Source: Epiperipatus broadwayi (taxonomy: Eukaryota > Onychophora > Udeonychophora > Euonychophora > Peripatidae). From it: a DNA stretch of 64,000 bases. The stretch is taken from contig JAQFVV010000064.1 in assembly GCA_028023455.1 (NCBI GenBank), positions 1,335,825 to 1,399,824 of the forward strand, given 5' to 3'. The notes below the pieces were generated by a model. The model ran no database searches and was not told the DNA's origin. It saw only the letters and a list, made by a program, of their open reading frames with translations. Positions 34,351-46,262 of the stretch are shown here, in pieces. Positions within the stretch are counted from its first letter, which is position 1; every line of letters begins with the position of its first letter. A program made the translations under genes and the position numbers.

Positions 34351-36539
34351 AATCCCAGAATTCGTGATTTTCAGAATGATCACCTGAATTCCTTTTTTTT
34401 CTCAATAGTATCTCTAGAGTTTTATCATACATTTTTCTATAAGATAGATTTTGATCAGTATATGAAAATAAACTTATTTAAAAATGATTAGTCAGAACTT
34501 GAAATGTGATAACACTTTTAGCATTTGGATGTGACACTGAGTAATTACGAAAAGAGAATTCTTGTTTAGAACTAGAATTATGATCAGAATATCCTAAATT
34601 GCTTTCACAAGTCTGTGAATGAGAATCTCTACATTGCACTTCTGTAGAATGAAATATTGTGCCCATAACAGAGGAACAGCAATGTCTTCTTCTAAGATGC
34701 ATTAATAGTGAGGCAGTGTTACATCTAACGGATCAAGGTAGATCTACTTTGAGACATAGATGGGGCAGAGGAGATGATGATGAATGAGAAAGAGGAAGAA
34801 GTAGAGGATTTTATGCAAAGGGTGTGGCAGACAAAGAAGAAAGAAACAGATTGTGTTTTTTTTTTCTAGAGCTCATTTTCATGATAGGAAATTATTTATT
34901 TACCCATCTACTTATCTTCCTATCTACCTATCTATTTAACTATTTATTATAATCAATATATATCAAAATTGATCTTTAGTTTCATCTAAGAACAACAGTG
35001 AAGTGTTTGGTTTATTGGTATTCCACATAATGTCCTAGAATTGAATCTATATAAACCTAAAAAAAAATTATATTTCTATCCAAATTTTTTTTTTTCAAGT
35101 TGTAAATTCATATCTAGATCAACTAACCTTCCAGTTACTTGTTTTTAATGGGTATCTAGTTAATTTTAGCTAAAGCATGAAAATATATTTTTTCTACCAT
35201 CAATGCTCCTCTATGGAGAGATAGAGACATTGGAAAACGTAATTGCTTCACAGTAAGCTATTTAAGTACTTTTTACATAAACAATTTCTCTCTCTATCTC
35301 TTTGCATGCATATGTATAATAATTTTATATTCTATATACATTCATATATATAATCAAAATCACCCAAATTCACAATTCAACCAGATTATCCAAAGAAAAT
35401 AAACTCTAAAACACAATCAATGGTTTCACTGCTACAAGCAAAATTCTCAAGTGTGAAGGACTAAAAGAAAACCACAAATTTATACTAAATATTACCCACA
35501 ATTACACTTACCTCTCACACACTCTTAATAGTAAAAGAACTTTTAAATAAGTTACTTCAGAGTCATAAATTTTTAATAATAAAGATTCTTTAATTATTAT
35601 TTTTATTTCATTTTTCTAAAAAAACCAACAACCTTAGCTTCATCAAAATTAATAGTGTAGTCTGTACCTTTCTCATGGATATATAAAACAGAACTGAGAT
35701 ATTTTATACGTATATTGCAACTAATTCAAAGCAGAATTTCAATATAATTTTCATCAAGATTGGGGGAAGGAAATTAAACTCTTATTTCTCTTTTATTCTG
35801 TTTTACTTATGTGTGTCTGTTATATCTGGGTGCCACTAAACCTAGATAAAGTTACATTATATACCTACTTATACTCTACTGGGTTTGAACCTCAGTTGAT
35901 ACACTATTTATAACAGCGTGTAGGATTCACCACTTTATATCCATATCATGTTCACTTGTATTAAGGAAAAACATCCTTATTATTCTTTAGTTGTGCAAAG
36001 AAATTCTCAGATAAATTATCATATAAGAGTCCAACATCATAAATTCATATTTAATATTCCCATAAGTGTTACTAGCTCATTTTTTAACACTATAGATTTA
36101 TTGGTGGCAATTCACTAAACCTTGAGTGACATTTAATGATCTTTAATGGTAGTCATTATTTCTTATGGTGCTTCACAAATAACAAACAAACACAGTTAGA
36201 AGCATTATTTATGTATGGCCATTAAACACATTTACACTATTGATTAATAAAATGATGATGATGATGAAGATAATGCTTCCAGACATAGCTTTAGAATGAA
36301 CTCACATCATCAATTTTATCTTTCATCAACCTATAATTATTTACCAAAACATTGCTATATTTAAATAATTGAATTCTATCAGTGATGATGATGATCATAA
36401 CTAATCTCACAAGACAATGATTAACTCTAAGAAATATATATACTTCATTTAACAAAATAAATGAAATTTTATTATCAGTTAATCATTAGCATAACAATAG
36501 AAAATATATTAATTTAATGGTTGTATTTTTATGTCTGTT
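34351..36539. other. AT-rich intergenic DNA
   Basis: No gene recognised. A minus-strand 74-codon frame near 34478-34702 has unusual composition (MHLRRRHCCSSVMG...) but no known motif or splice support. Confidence 0.4.
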
Positions 36540-36645
36540 CAAATTTTGTAGATCTGATGAAGACTGCATGGTACAGTCGAAACTGTTATCAATAATAAAA
36601 AATTTTTTGCTGAAAAGTGAAGTGTAAGATTTTTGAAATTCAATA
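36540..36645 (+). ncRNA. Solo family E end with hammerhead-like core
   Basis: CUGAUGA-A-GACUG-CAUGGUA-CAGUC-GAA-ACUGU-U-AUC at 36554-36587, preceded by GAU that can pair with AUC. The stem II arms match the 22-kb and 60-kb copies while the loop differs, so pairing is conserved. The extra A after CUGAUGA is shared with one other copy. Confidence 0.45.
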
Positions 36646-39171
36646 TTAAATAAAAAATATACATAATAATGAAAAATTACATGTCAATAATAATAATAAC
36701 CAAAGGTCTTCCCCCTTCCCTTAATGAAAATAAACTCAATGTCAATATCATATGGTGTGATGTGTGTACATTTATTTCTCTAGCAGGTGAATAAAAATCT
36801 CATATTGTAGAAACACTTTAACCTCAAAATAAACACCCGATGCACACACATACTCACCTATTGAATACAACATACATTTGTATATCTATAAATTTAAACA
36901 TTATACCAATCAAGAAATAAGTAGAGAAAGATTAGTTGGATTGTAAAGAGAAGAATAAAGAAATTGGTTTCAAATTACTTATCTTAATTTTCATCAATCT
37001 AGGTTACTAACTACTTTAAAATCTATCTCTCATGCTGCTAAATTTCTACTGATCTGTACATTCATACTCAACAAATATATATATATATATAAGCATAGTT
37101 TTATATTACTAGGTGTGTGGACATATATATCAATTCCCATCATGAATAAAATTTGTAATTAACCCTTTACCCATAATATAAATAATACATATCATAATAA
37201 ATGAATTAATACCTACATAATAAAAACATTTTATAAAAAAATGTACATATTTATAAATGGTTACACATAATGGTAATCGAACAACACATCACATATTGAT
37301 AAAGTCAATATTTATAAATATTCAAAAACCTGTTCTAATAATTGATTTCTTTTTTTAATACGTAGAGAGAGATATATTTATTTGAAAAAAAAAAAATGTT
37401 AATAGTCATTGGAAAAAATAGAATTAAAATTCATATTACCAAGTTTTTCTTTTATTCCCAATGTAGAGACGGTTTCAAAGAGTCCAAGGAATTTTATTTT
37501 TGAAGTCAGTTTGTTTAAGGTTGAGAATTGAATTCAACCTCATATCAATATGTAACACATGTAGATTTACCAATTGCAGTGGTTTACTGGAACAGTTCTA
37601 TTTTTGGCTTGGGCTTGCACTTCATCTGTTTTACTGTGATGACGATGCTATAAAATAAATTGCTTCTTTAAGGACCATTTTAGCAGTGAAATGGTTTCTC
37701 CATTTCTTCTGCTCTGGATATGACTGGTTTCATATATGTAATATAAATTTCAGCATTTACTATGTGCTTCTATTTGAATTCAGTAACAGTATGGTTTAAT
37801 ATAAGTATCAGCATTTATTGTGTGTGCTTCTATTTGAATTCAGTAGCAGAATGGGTGATAATAGCATTATCAAAGTTGGTATCTTCTTTCATCTTTGGAG
37901 ATCAGTTATAAGATGTTTGAAATACTTTTTAGATGTAAACTCCTCTTCTGATGTGCATAAAAGTTTTTTGGATAGGCCATTGGAGTCCTTAACAAAATAT
38001 CTTTCTTACCCTACCATGTTGATGTAGAAATCTTCAAATATAAAAATAAAATATGTGGTTTCCAGAGAGCAATCAGATTTATTCTGCTAAACTGTCTTAT
38101 TTTTCAGACCATATATGGATGCTGACCTATTGATGATATCACATATATTTTGTTACTAAAACACATGTTCATTTATAAACCACATTATCAACACAGCAGG
38201 ACAAAATATTTTCAAAAAATTGACATTTTTTTTTTAAAATTTATTATTTGTAGTTCAAATATCTGCAGTCTTTATTAATGAGCCATTATTCTCATTCCCC
38301 CTACTTTTCCTTTGTGAAATTGACCTTTTATTTCTCTCATGGACCTATGGAGATCAGCTGATCATCAGCCCAGACATTAGTGCAAAACATTCAACTGACA
38401 CTTTCACATAAAATAATGATAAATTGGAAAAACAAATTTTCACACAGAAAATACACATTATTTAAAGACTTAATATATCTGTAAATGTTTATGCTTTAAA
38501 ATAAAATGATAAAAAAATCACGTCATATGTCACATGACCTAATTTAATAAAGCTCATATTTACAGAAACCAGTCTGGGGTTGAGGTTATTCTCAAAGCTT
38601 GTTAAGAGCTTATTTTGCAAGCTCTATATATAATGTTTATGCTTTGTATTTGCACATAGATGCACATACTCTTCCATATTCAAACATATAAAACCTGCTT
38701 CTCAAAAACAATCTAAATGATATAAAAGCTATAGATTATTAATATCATTACTATTAAAGTTTATAAAATGAATTAGTAAGACAAGTATTAAAATAAAAGC
38801 ATTATTAAAAGAAAGAATATTATAATCTATTAGATATAAATTAACTCTAAAAAAGGTTAATAAGTAAACTTAGAAAAATGATCTATTTATATGTGCTTTA
38901 GAATTCTACCTTTTAAGTAAAACTACTAAACTATTTAAAGTATATATTATCCTCTTCTACTAATAAAAAGTTGAATAGAGAGAGAAACAAATATTTCTCC
39001 CATTCTCCATTTGAGACTTTGGATACTTGGTCATGTAGGGTTTGAACTCAATAACCTACAGCTTCCCCCTTCTATAAAAGAAAATGTGATGATGATTTTT
39101 TTATTATTTTATGCACACACTATTTGAAGGTAACTACATGGCTAAACTGAAATGTGTACAATGTATATATG
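36646..39171. other. AT-rich DNA with a small 58-bp tandem duplication
   Basis: cagcattta...gtgcttctatttgaattcag occurs at about 37751 and again at 37809. A (TA)n tract is at 37077-37090. The 69-codon frame at 37818 has no recognised family. Otherwise empty. Confidence 0.45.
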
Positions 39172-39388
39172 TAAGTAAAGTAGTTTTTAAGTTAAATCAT
39201 GTATTATTTTTGCTTACTTCTCAATGTTTCAATGAAATAGCATCTGCCACTGTCATGAATAACTTTTTTTTTTTTAAAAAAATATTTTTTTGACAAGTTG
39301 ACCTTGACAATGGTGGATGCTATTTTGTTGAAATGTTGGAAAGTAAGCAAAAATAACACACTGTTTATCACAAAAACTACTTTATTTA
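39172..39388. repeat. Foldback next to the RTE 3' end
   Basis: taagtaaagtagtttttaag... and ...aaaaactactttattta are inverted arms of about 90 bp sharing tttttgcttac and atagcatctgcca. The centre is an A/T run and ttgacaagttgacc. Confidence 0.75.
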
Positions 39389-39465
39389 CATCATGTAACT
39401 GTGAAAACATTAAATATAATATGTATACATATATATACGCAGATAGATATATGTCATCATCATCA

Positions 39466-41046
39466 TCAACCATTATCAATCCACTGCAGGATGAAGGTCT
39501 CTTCAAGTTTAATCCATCTTCTCCGATCTTTAGCTTCTCTTCTCCACAACACCCCTGCACATTTTCTTATTTCATCCATCCATCTCACATGTGGTCTCTT
39601 TCTGGGTCTTTTACAATCTCTTGGAATCCAGTTTAAAATTTCAATTGTCCATCTATTATCATCTCTTATAGCAATATGTCCAGCCCAACTCCATTTCAAT
39701 CTTTTAATTTTTTCAATAAGGTCAGTAACACCTGTTTGTTGTCTTACCCATACATTGCGTTTTCGATCTCTTTTTGTTACTCCCAAAATACATCTCTCCA
39801 TACTCCTTTGAGTGGTCTGAAGTCTCTGTATTGCTCTTATATTAAGTGTCCAAGTCTCAGATCCATAAGTAAGAATTGGTAAAACACATTTGTTAAAAAC
39901 CATCCTTTTCAAACACATAGGCATATTTCCTTTTAGTATCAAGTTATTTCTACTAAAAGCACTCCAACCAAGTTTAATTCTATGATTAATTTCCTCCATT
40001 ATGTTTCCATTTGTATTAATAATCTGACCAAGGTATTTGTAACTGTTAACTTCTTCTAATTCTTCATAATCAATCTTTATTTTCATATTTTGAGCAAATC
40101 GATTAAACATTACTTTAGTCTTTTTAACATTTATCTTTAGTCCTACTTTTCTACTTTCATCTGCTAACTCCTGCAACATTTCCTGCAGCTCTGAAGCATT
40201 ATTTGCAAAAACAACTACATCATCTGTGAAATCTAAATGACTTAAATACTCTCCATTTACTTTCACTCCTTTAGTTTCCCATTTTAATCCACAAAATACA
40301 TCTTGCAGCACTGCTGTAAAAAGTTTTGGAGATATGGAGTCACCTTGTCTTACACCTTTCTCAATGTTGATTTTTCCAGTATCATTATGTAATCTAATTG
40401 TTGCTGTTGCATTTTTATAAATATTCTTTAAAATATGACAATATCCTGGATCTATACCTTGATGATCCAATGCTTTAATCACTGAAGAAATGTGTATAGA
40501 ATCAAATGCCTTTTCATAATCTACAAATCCAAAACATAATGACAACTCATATTCGTTTGTCCTTTCTATGACTTCTCTCAATACCTGGATATGATTTATT
40601 GTACTAAAACCACTTTTAAATCCAGCTTGTTCTCTTGGTTGGTGGAAATCCAAAGTTCTCTGTAGATGAGTTGTAATTATCTTGGTAAAAATTTTATATA
40701 AAACTGATAAAAGGCTGATAGGTCTGTAATTTCTAATATCTTCTTTATCACCTTTTTTAAATATTAATATTATTACTGCATTCTTCCAATCTTCCGGTAC
40801 ATATTTATCATTTAGACATTTGGTATATAATTTTGCTAAAATTGTTTCTATTTCTTCACCTGCTTCTTTTAATATATAAATTATAATTCCATCATTTCCT
40901 GGAACCTTTCCTTTCTTCATACATTTAATTGCATGTCTCGCTTCTTCATTTAAAATTCTGGGCAATTCAGAAGATGTAATAGATATAGGAAGTACTTGTT
41001 CTTTATTACTATATAATTCTTGATAAAAATCTTCTACCAATTTCAT
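39466..41046 (-). CDS. RTE reverse transcriptase domain, 3' part of a broken ORF
   Basis: An open frame of 526 codons. Visible motifs in order: KGKVPGNDGI; NYRPISLLSVLYKI; motif A GFVDYEKAFDSI (catalytic D); GVRQGDSISPKLF; motif C LDFTDDVVVF (two catalytic Asp kept, T where A is usual); GLKINVKKTKVMF; NSYKYLGQII; then a C-terminal region with TYGSETWTL and KWSWAGHIAIRDDNRW. It copies the element RNA at a nicked target. The true ORF starts upstream: a 2-bp loss near 41180 (tttcagttat against tttcacagttat in the 12-kb copy) breaks it from the endonuclease part, so this M is not a native start. Confidence 0.92.
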   Translation of the reverse strand: MKLVEDFYQELYSNKEQVLPISITSSELPRILNEEARHAIKCMKKGKVPGNDGIIIYILKEAGEEIETILAKLYTKCLNDKYVPEDWKNAVIILIFKKGDKEDIRNYRPISLLSVLYKIFTKIITTHLQRTLDFHQPREQAGFKSGFSTINHIQVLREVIERTNEYELSLCFGFVDYEKAFDSIHISSVIKALDHQGIDPGYCHILKNIYKNATATIRLHNDTGKINIEKGVRQGDSISPKLFTAVLQDVFCGLKWETKGVKVNGEYLSHLDFTDDVVVFANNASELQEMLQELADESRKVGLKINVKKTKVMFNRFAQNMKIKIDYEELEEVNSYKYLGQIINTNGNIMEEINHRIKLGWSAFSRNNLILKGNMPMCLKRMVFNKCVLPILTYGSETWTLNIRAIQRLQTTQRSMERCILGVTKRDRKRNVWVRQQTGVTDLIEKIKRLKWSWAGHIAIRDDNRWTIEILNWIPRDCKRPRKRPHVRWMDEIRKCAGVLWRREAKDRRRWIKLEETFILQWIDNG

Positions 41047-41176
41047 GATGTCATCTCTCTTTTTAGTAATAATTCCATCTTCTTTTCTTATTGCAGATAT
41101 AAATTTCCTACCAATACCAAAATGTTGTTTAACATTCTTGAGACTTTTATTTTCTTCTACAGCTTTCCTTGCTATT

Positions 41177-42052
41177 TCAGTTATACTTTCTTATATCATT
41201 TTCAACTCTTTTCCGTACCATTTTACAAAATTCGAGATATTCAATTCTTTTTAATACATCATTTTTGTATATCTTCATATTCCTTCTTTTCTTCATAAAT
41301 TCTCTAGTCTCAGAAGAAATTTTATTAGTCAATTGCTGCTTTTTTCTACCAGCTATCTTTGTTGCAGTTTTTAAAAATGTATCAGTTATTTTCATATTAA
41401 TTTCATTCAAATCTGAATCATGTTCAAAATCTCCTAACACTTGAAACCTATTTGTAAGTTCTAATTTAAATTCATTAGAATGTTTCTGAAGATTAGGAAT
41501 ATCAACTGTAAATATTGTTTTTCTTAATAATTTTTGTCTCTCTAGTTTTACATTAACACGTAACTTACACCTTACTAATTGATGATCACTTCCTGTGTTA
41601 AATTTATTAAGAACATTACAATCTTGAAATATGTATTTTCTGTTAGTCAAAATATAATCCAATTCTGCTGTACCTTCATTTGGATGCTTCCATGTCCATT
41701 TCCTTTTAACATTTTTCTCAAAAAATGAATTCATAATATAAAGTTTTTCTTTTTCTGCAAACTCCACAAGTCTATGTCCTCTCTCATTTCTATTACCATA
41801 ACCAAAATTACCTACAGCAATTTCATCTTTCATTTGTCTACCAATTCTAGCATTAAAGTCTCCCATAACAATTTTAAAATGTTGTTTACTCTGATCAAAA
41901 GCCTTTTGTACATCCATATAAAAATCTTCTACTACTTCATCACTATGAGAACTTGTTGGGGCATAAACCTGAATTATCTGCATTTGGTATCTGCTATTAA
42001 GTTGTATAACTAATCTTGCCACTCTGTCCGATACACCATCAATCATGCACAA
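41177..42052 (-). CDS. RTE endonuclease (middle and C-terminal) and linker, frame-shifted piece
   Basis: 291 codons of an APE-like endonuclease: QVYAPTSSHSDE, GDFNARIGRQMKDE, FGYGNRNERGHRL, TWKHPNEGTAELDYILTNRK, GSDHQLVRCKL (the SDH motif), then a basic linker. It lacks its N-terminal catalytic part, which is in another frame, and is cut at the 3' end by the 2-bp deletion. It would nick target DNA in an intact element. Confidence 0.9.
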   Translation of the reverse strand: MCMIDGVSDRVARLVIQLNSRYQMQIIQVYAPTSSHSDEVVEDFYMDVQKAFDQSKQHFKIVMGDFNARIGRQMKDEIAVGNFGYGNRNERGHRLVEFAEKEKLYIMNSFFEKNVKRKWTWKHPNEGTAELDYILTNRKYIFQDCNVLNKFNTGSDHQLVRCKLRVNVKLERQKLLRKTIFTVDIPNLQKHSNEFKLELTNRFQVLGDFEHDSDLNEINMKITDTFLKTATKIAGRKKQQLTNKISSETREFMKKRRNMKIYKNDVLKRIEYLEFCKMVRKRVENDIRKYN

Positions 42053-42314
42053 TATTGTTCTTCCACTTTTTATTTATAATGAATCCTACTCCACTTGTAT
42101 TTCCAATGTGTGTGCCTTTATAATAGAGTATATGTCCACTTTTTAAATCAATTGTTTCTTCTCCTTTTCTTCTAACTTCACAAAGTCCAATAATGTCCCA
42201 TTTAATATAAGACAGTTCTTCTTCTAATTCTTGCAATCTTCCTTCACTTGAAAGTGATCTGCAGTTGTAAGTACCTAAATAAAAAGTCATCATCAAATGG
42301 CAGCCTGGATCCAC
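42039..42314 (-). CDS. RTE endonuclease N-terminus, frame-shifted piece
   Basis: MDPGCHLMMTFYLGTYNCRS leads into LQELEEELSYIKWDIIGLCE and VRRKGEETID, the first motifs of the RTE endonuclease (N and E catalytic residues). A one-base insertion near 42045 (atcaatcatgcacaatattg against the 12-kb copy) ends this frame at KNNIVHD and shifts the rest. The likely native start is this M or the MM 6-7 codons later. Confidence 0.88.
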   Translation of the reverse strand: MDPGCHLMMTFYLGTYNCRSLSSEGRLQELEEELSYIKWDIIGLCEVRRKGEETIDLKSGHILYYKGTHIGNTSGVGFIINKKWKNNIVHD

Positions 42315-42755
42315 AATCAGGGGATTCTTAGCACCCTCTGCCTTTGGACACCAACCGCTGCCTTGGTTGGTGTCTTTACAGCCTCCTAGGAATAAGGGCC
42401 ATGCTTTATTTTTGTCTGAAATAATTGTATATATGTATTGGAAAAATATTTATCATTTACACAAACATTCATTCTGCCTTATCAGGCACTGAGAAGAAGG
42501 ACCATAGTGTTTCTTGATCTTAAACTCAGAGGTAAAAAGCCAATAAACTCACCACGCTGGCTAATGCATGTTGGTGAGCAGCCCATCCATGTTCGTATAC
42601 TATATAAATAATCACATAGTAATAACAGCTGCAATGACAAGAACATATGGAGTGGACATTAGGAATTTGCCCTGCTCGGTTCCTTTAAGGCCTCCAAGAG
42701 GAATCAAAGGGTCTCATTTCAGTTAATAGCAAACTCCTTTCTGCAGCCCAGATAT

Positions 42756-43345
42756 ACATATATATGTGTGTGTGTATTTGGGTCATGATTAAGTATTACA
42801 AAAGAAGAAAGTATATAATTAATTCACAGCACTTATAAGATGCATTCCATAATGTTTTAAAATATTGACATTTGATATAATGAAAAGAAAAGCAGTCTGA
42901 CATGCCTCATAATATATATTACATGAAAAAATATTTCCATCATTAGATGAAGTAGAGAATTAAATATCTGAATTTCATGTTATATATGTGTATATATATA
43001 TTCTAACACAGATTTATATGTATGTAATGATGATTAAGCATCACCTTAATAGAAAGTGTGTAGTCAATTTAATTCATAGTGTTCCCTAATTATGCCTCAT
43101 AATCTCATAAACTACCAAAGCAGTGAAAAAAAAGACCTTTTTCACTTTATATATATATAATGATAGAATCTCACTACAAGTTTATAATGAAGGAGATCAG
43201 GTGAGTATATTATAAATTTATCAAGCATTGAAGAAAAAGTGTGGTCACTCTTATATTTAAAATCCAGTAGACATTATAATATCTTTCAGCTGCTAGCTCT
43301 GTGATTGGAAGTTTATTCACAGAACTCTGTTGGATTGTGTTGCTT
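42756..43345. other. AT-rich DNA between LINE copies
   Basis: (TA)n/(TG)n bits around 42755-42780 and 42985-43000. No gene recognised. Confidence 0.4.
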
Positions 43346-43349
43346 TGAA

Positions 43350-44040
43350 TGATAATGTTAGGTTTGGTGTTTGTGAAAAGAGATTACAAGATGTGATTTT
43401 GTGAGTGAAACATTACCTCATGCATTATTATTGTTGATCTTATCTTACTGCTGTTACTCTTCATCATAATTCTGTTTTAAATTGATTATTCATAACTATC
43501 ATATGATTGCGATTTGATTAAAATTAATCGGAATGTTTCTGATTATGATGACTGTCTTCATCCTGATATTGTTTTGATTGATGAGACTTATAAATCTGTT
43601 AAAATTATTGATTATTAATAAAGCAAGTCATATATGATGTGGCATTGTTTTAATAAGTTTGCCTTTACAAAAATGACATACAGAGGGTATACCAATTGTT
43701 TGAGCTATTGGTACGCTCTCTGTATTTCAAAATTATTGATGTTATAGTTACTTTTGAGAATCAATGTAAAAGCTTTCACTAATGCTAGAACTGAAACGTG
43801 ATCTAAATATCAAAGTGTTGCTGATTGGTATTTGTATCATGGTTTTGATGTCTTTCTGGATGTGTTTATTGTTGGTGCTCTTGATGGATGAGATTTGTAT
43901 ATTGATATCGGGTTATCTATTTTGAGTATTGGCAGGCATTATAGTAATTTGTTGCACAGATTGACTATCTGTGATATAATTTGTTGGATTAAAGATATTT
44001 ATGTTGAGCGTATTACTGGCATATATCAATATGTTGAAGC
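43350..44040 (+). mobile_element. Decayed LINE C-terminus with restriction-like endonuclease motif
   Basis: The conceptual peptide runs SETLPHA, then HPDIVLIDETYKSVKIID, then after an insertion VIVTFENQCKSFH, SKYQSVADWYLYHGFDVFLD, IVGALDG, RHYSNLLHRLTICDIICWIK and DIYVERITGIYQ. A PD followed by D and an ETLPH...IIDV layout is what the C-terminal domain of LINEs with a PD-(D/E)XK nuclease looks like. Stops and frame shifts make it inactive. Confidence 0.6.
43613..43728. mobile_element. 116-bp hairpin insertion inside the decayed LINE, 12-bp target duplication
   Basis: aaaattattgat is repeated at 43601-43612 and 43729-43740. Removing one copy plus the insert restores KIIDVIVTFE. The insert ends with an 18-bp imperfect hairpin (tacagagggtataccaat and attggtacgctctctgta) around a 10-base loop. 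It encodes nothing. Confidence 0.8.
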
Positions 44041-44890
44041 AAGTTAATAGACATGTTTTCATTTGGAAAAAAAGTCTTATCAGCTTAATATTTGATATAC
44101 TCTCTAAAGGAAGTCAGAATATTAAACCAATTTTTAGCTCTTTCAAGATGCATTGGACATTTTACTATTTTTCAGCTACTAGTCTATTATATGAAAACCA
44201 TTTAACTGATGTTAAAATTAATTTATAAAGATGACTAACAAATGCTTGAAAAAATAGTAAAGTAAATTTAAAATTTTTTAAAATAACTAATGATTAAGTG
44301 GCATATTCTTTCAAGAGTAATTAAATGACTTATTGTAATAAAACAAAAGTATAACATCAATGTTACAACTTTATTTGCCTAATTTCTTCACGATATATTA
44401 TAAACCTTTGATGGTTTGGTTTAGTCTCAGAGTGGCAAATTCTGCAACTCAAAAACAATGGATTGTGGGTGGGTTTTGTTACTCTGGAACTCAAAAACAA
44501 TGGATTATGGGTTGGTTTAGCTACACTCTGTGCTGAACTTCTTATGAATTTATGAGCACTAGAACTATTCACTTATTTTTGACAATGTTTCATGTGTACA
44601 TCACTCAAAAAGGATTTAAATAAAAAACACTAGAACAATGTTTTCACACCATCCAATTATCATACTATCATATAAACTAATGTAATACCATCACACAATC
44701 ATGCAATTAAACTCATGGGACAATGATATTAAATAAATAGATTCAAACAAGACTTAATAAAGCATAAACAGATTTTACTTTATGCATAGAGGTGGTGGTC
44801 ATGTGATGTTTATTGGCTTGTCATTTCCTTTAATTTTTGCTTCTATATCGGCATTAACAAACTTTTAAATTGTTCTTTTATGAATTATGG
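44041..44890. other. AT-rich DNA with a 42-bp tandem duplication
   Basis: aactcaaaaacaatggatt occurs at 44446 and 44488. A family D flank motif (gtcatgtgatgtttattggc) is near 44799. No gene recognised. Confidence 0.5.
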
Positions 44891-44892
44891 TT

Positions 44893-45020
44893 AAGATTAA
44901 TACATTGTACAAGCTTAAACCTGCATTTATATATGTAATATATGTGGGGTTTGAACTCAGACTTTCACACGACCCACCACTCTCAGTGCCATCTCATATT
45001 GCTGACCCACCACTACATTA
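44893..45020 (-). mobile_element. Truncated family A repeat end
   Basis: tgggggtttgaactcagact-like sequence and cagtgccatctcatattgctgacccacc match the outer end of the 5.17-kb monomer. The hammerhead part is missing. Confidence 0.6.
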
Positions 45021-45389
45021 TACGATTGTAGGAGAATATATATATATTTTAAAAAAATATATATTTTCTCTGTTAGTGATTTAAAAAACGTAAACAAATT
45101 AAATTGTTAACTAAATTTAATGTTTGTTGCATGAATCTGCATTTGTTCCTATAAATTGTTATTTAATGAGAAAAAATTGTGGTATTTTTTGTTTGCTGTA
45201 TATGTCTTTAATGTTCTAGACCTCACTGCACATAAAGTATAGTTTGTAAAATAAATAAATACTTTAAATCCTTTCTTATGTGTAAGTATTGTGAAAAAAG
45301 ACCTCTGTCATTAATTTGAGAATGTGAGGACAATTGGAATATTATAATAGACTTTTAAGAATATAAACAGACTTGTATGTTAAGGTGCA

Positions 45390-45830
45390 ACGTAGACTCT
45401 AACATGAAGTTGCGGTTTTTAGCTCTTTAAAAAATAGAATATTTCATTGTTATGTAACAACTATAGCTAAAATAGTTATTATTGTATTCAACTTATTGTA
45501 TGGATGTGAATTTTGTACTTTATTTATCAACACATTAAAAATTTCCCATAAGAATGCTTTGCAAAATTTTAAAAACACAATATCAAAATTATAAAGCCAA
45601 ATGATATGATCTTTAATTTAGTAGATGTGATATAGAGTTTACTGTTGTAAAATTATCTCTTCATTAGATTATGCATGGAAAATCAGTAAGCAGATCAGAT
45701 TTTATTATTTATTTATGATATTCACAAAAAGGAAGATTTATGTCAAAAGCATTCCAAAGAAATGCAGTTTTAATTGATGCAATAGAAAATCATGTCTAAG
45801 ATTTAAATACAACGGAGAACTATAATTTTC
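45390..45830 (+). pseudogene. Possible LINE 3'-coding remnant
   Basis: Pieces such as KIVIIVFNLLYGCEFCTLF and, later, IYDIHKKEDLCQK recall the L-L-Y-G-C-E-x-W region and C-terminal RPR tail of LINE reverse transcriptases. Frames are broken. Moderate to low certainty. Confidence 0.4.
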
Positions 45831-45834
45831 CCAC

Positions 45835-46262
45835 CCCTGCTCTAAATAAAAATGAACTAGCTGGCTTTGAAATAGCAAATTAACTATAAAAAAAGATTAA
45901 AATAAAAACTTTTTTTTTTATTTGAATTTTCCTTTTTTAAAATTAAAAACTAAAAAATTTTACAACAATTTAAATTAACATCTTTTCAAATAAAAACATT
46001 TAAAATCAACCCAAAATTTATTTTGAAACTAATTTCTAATAAGTTAAAATAAGTATTTCTAGTAATGCAAGGCTTAGTGGAAAAGTGTTGTTTTTTTTAT
46101 CTTTGATTTTTTTAAAAATTAACATTTAATTTATAAAAAATAAAAGTTTGCAAAAAAGATCTTTCAAGGAAAACTAATACTAAGAGATTTGAGATTATGC
46201 AGTGAATTTATAAAATTAGTTGAAATACCAGACATTCTTATAGCTAGAACCTAATTGTAAAA
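45835..46262. other. AT-rich spacer
   Basis: Poly-A and poly-T tracts only. Confidence 0.4.

Larger units (their letters stand above)
39454..42755 (-). mobile_element. Nearly complete RTE-clade LINE
   Basis: The minus strand holds a GC-richer 5' leader (42755-42315, right limit approximate), an endonuclease plus reverse-transcriptase ORF broken by two small indels, and a 3' (TGATGA)n tail at 39454-39470, typical of RTE elements. It is the best of several copies in the window. It could be a recently active lineage, though this copy needs two frame corrections. I could not find a convincing target duplication. Confidence 0.9.

Noticed and set aside
34478-34702. Minus-strand 74-codon frame with Cys/His residues (MHLRRRHCCSSV)
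   Set aside because: Cys/His spacing does not form a zinc finger and there is no supporting context.
39401-42013. Plus-strand open frames across the RTE element
   Set aside because: They are shadows of the minus-strand endonuclease and reverse-transcriptase coding sequence.
42310-42720. GC-richer block as a CpG island or gene promoter
   Set aside because: It is directly upstream of the RTE endonuclease start in the same orientation, so it is the element's 5' leader.
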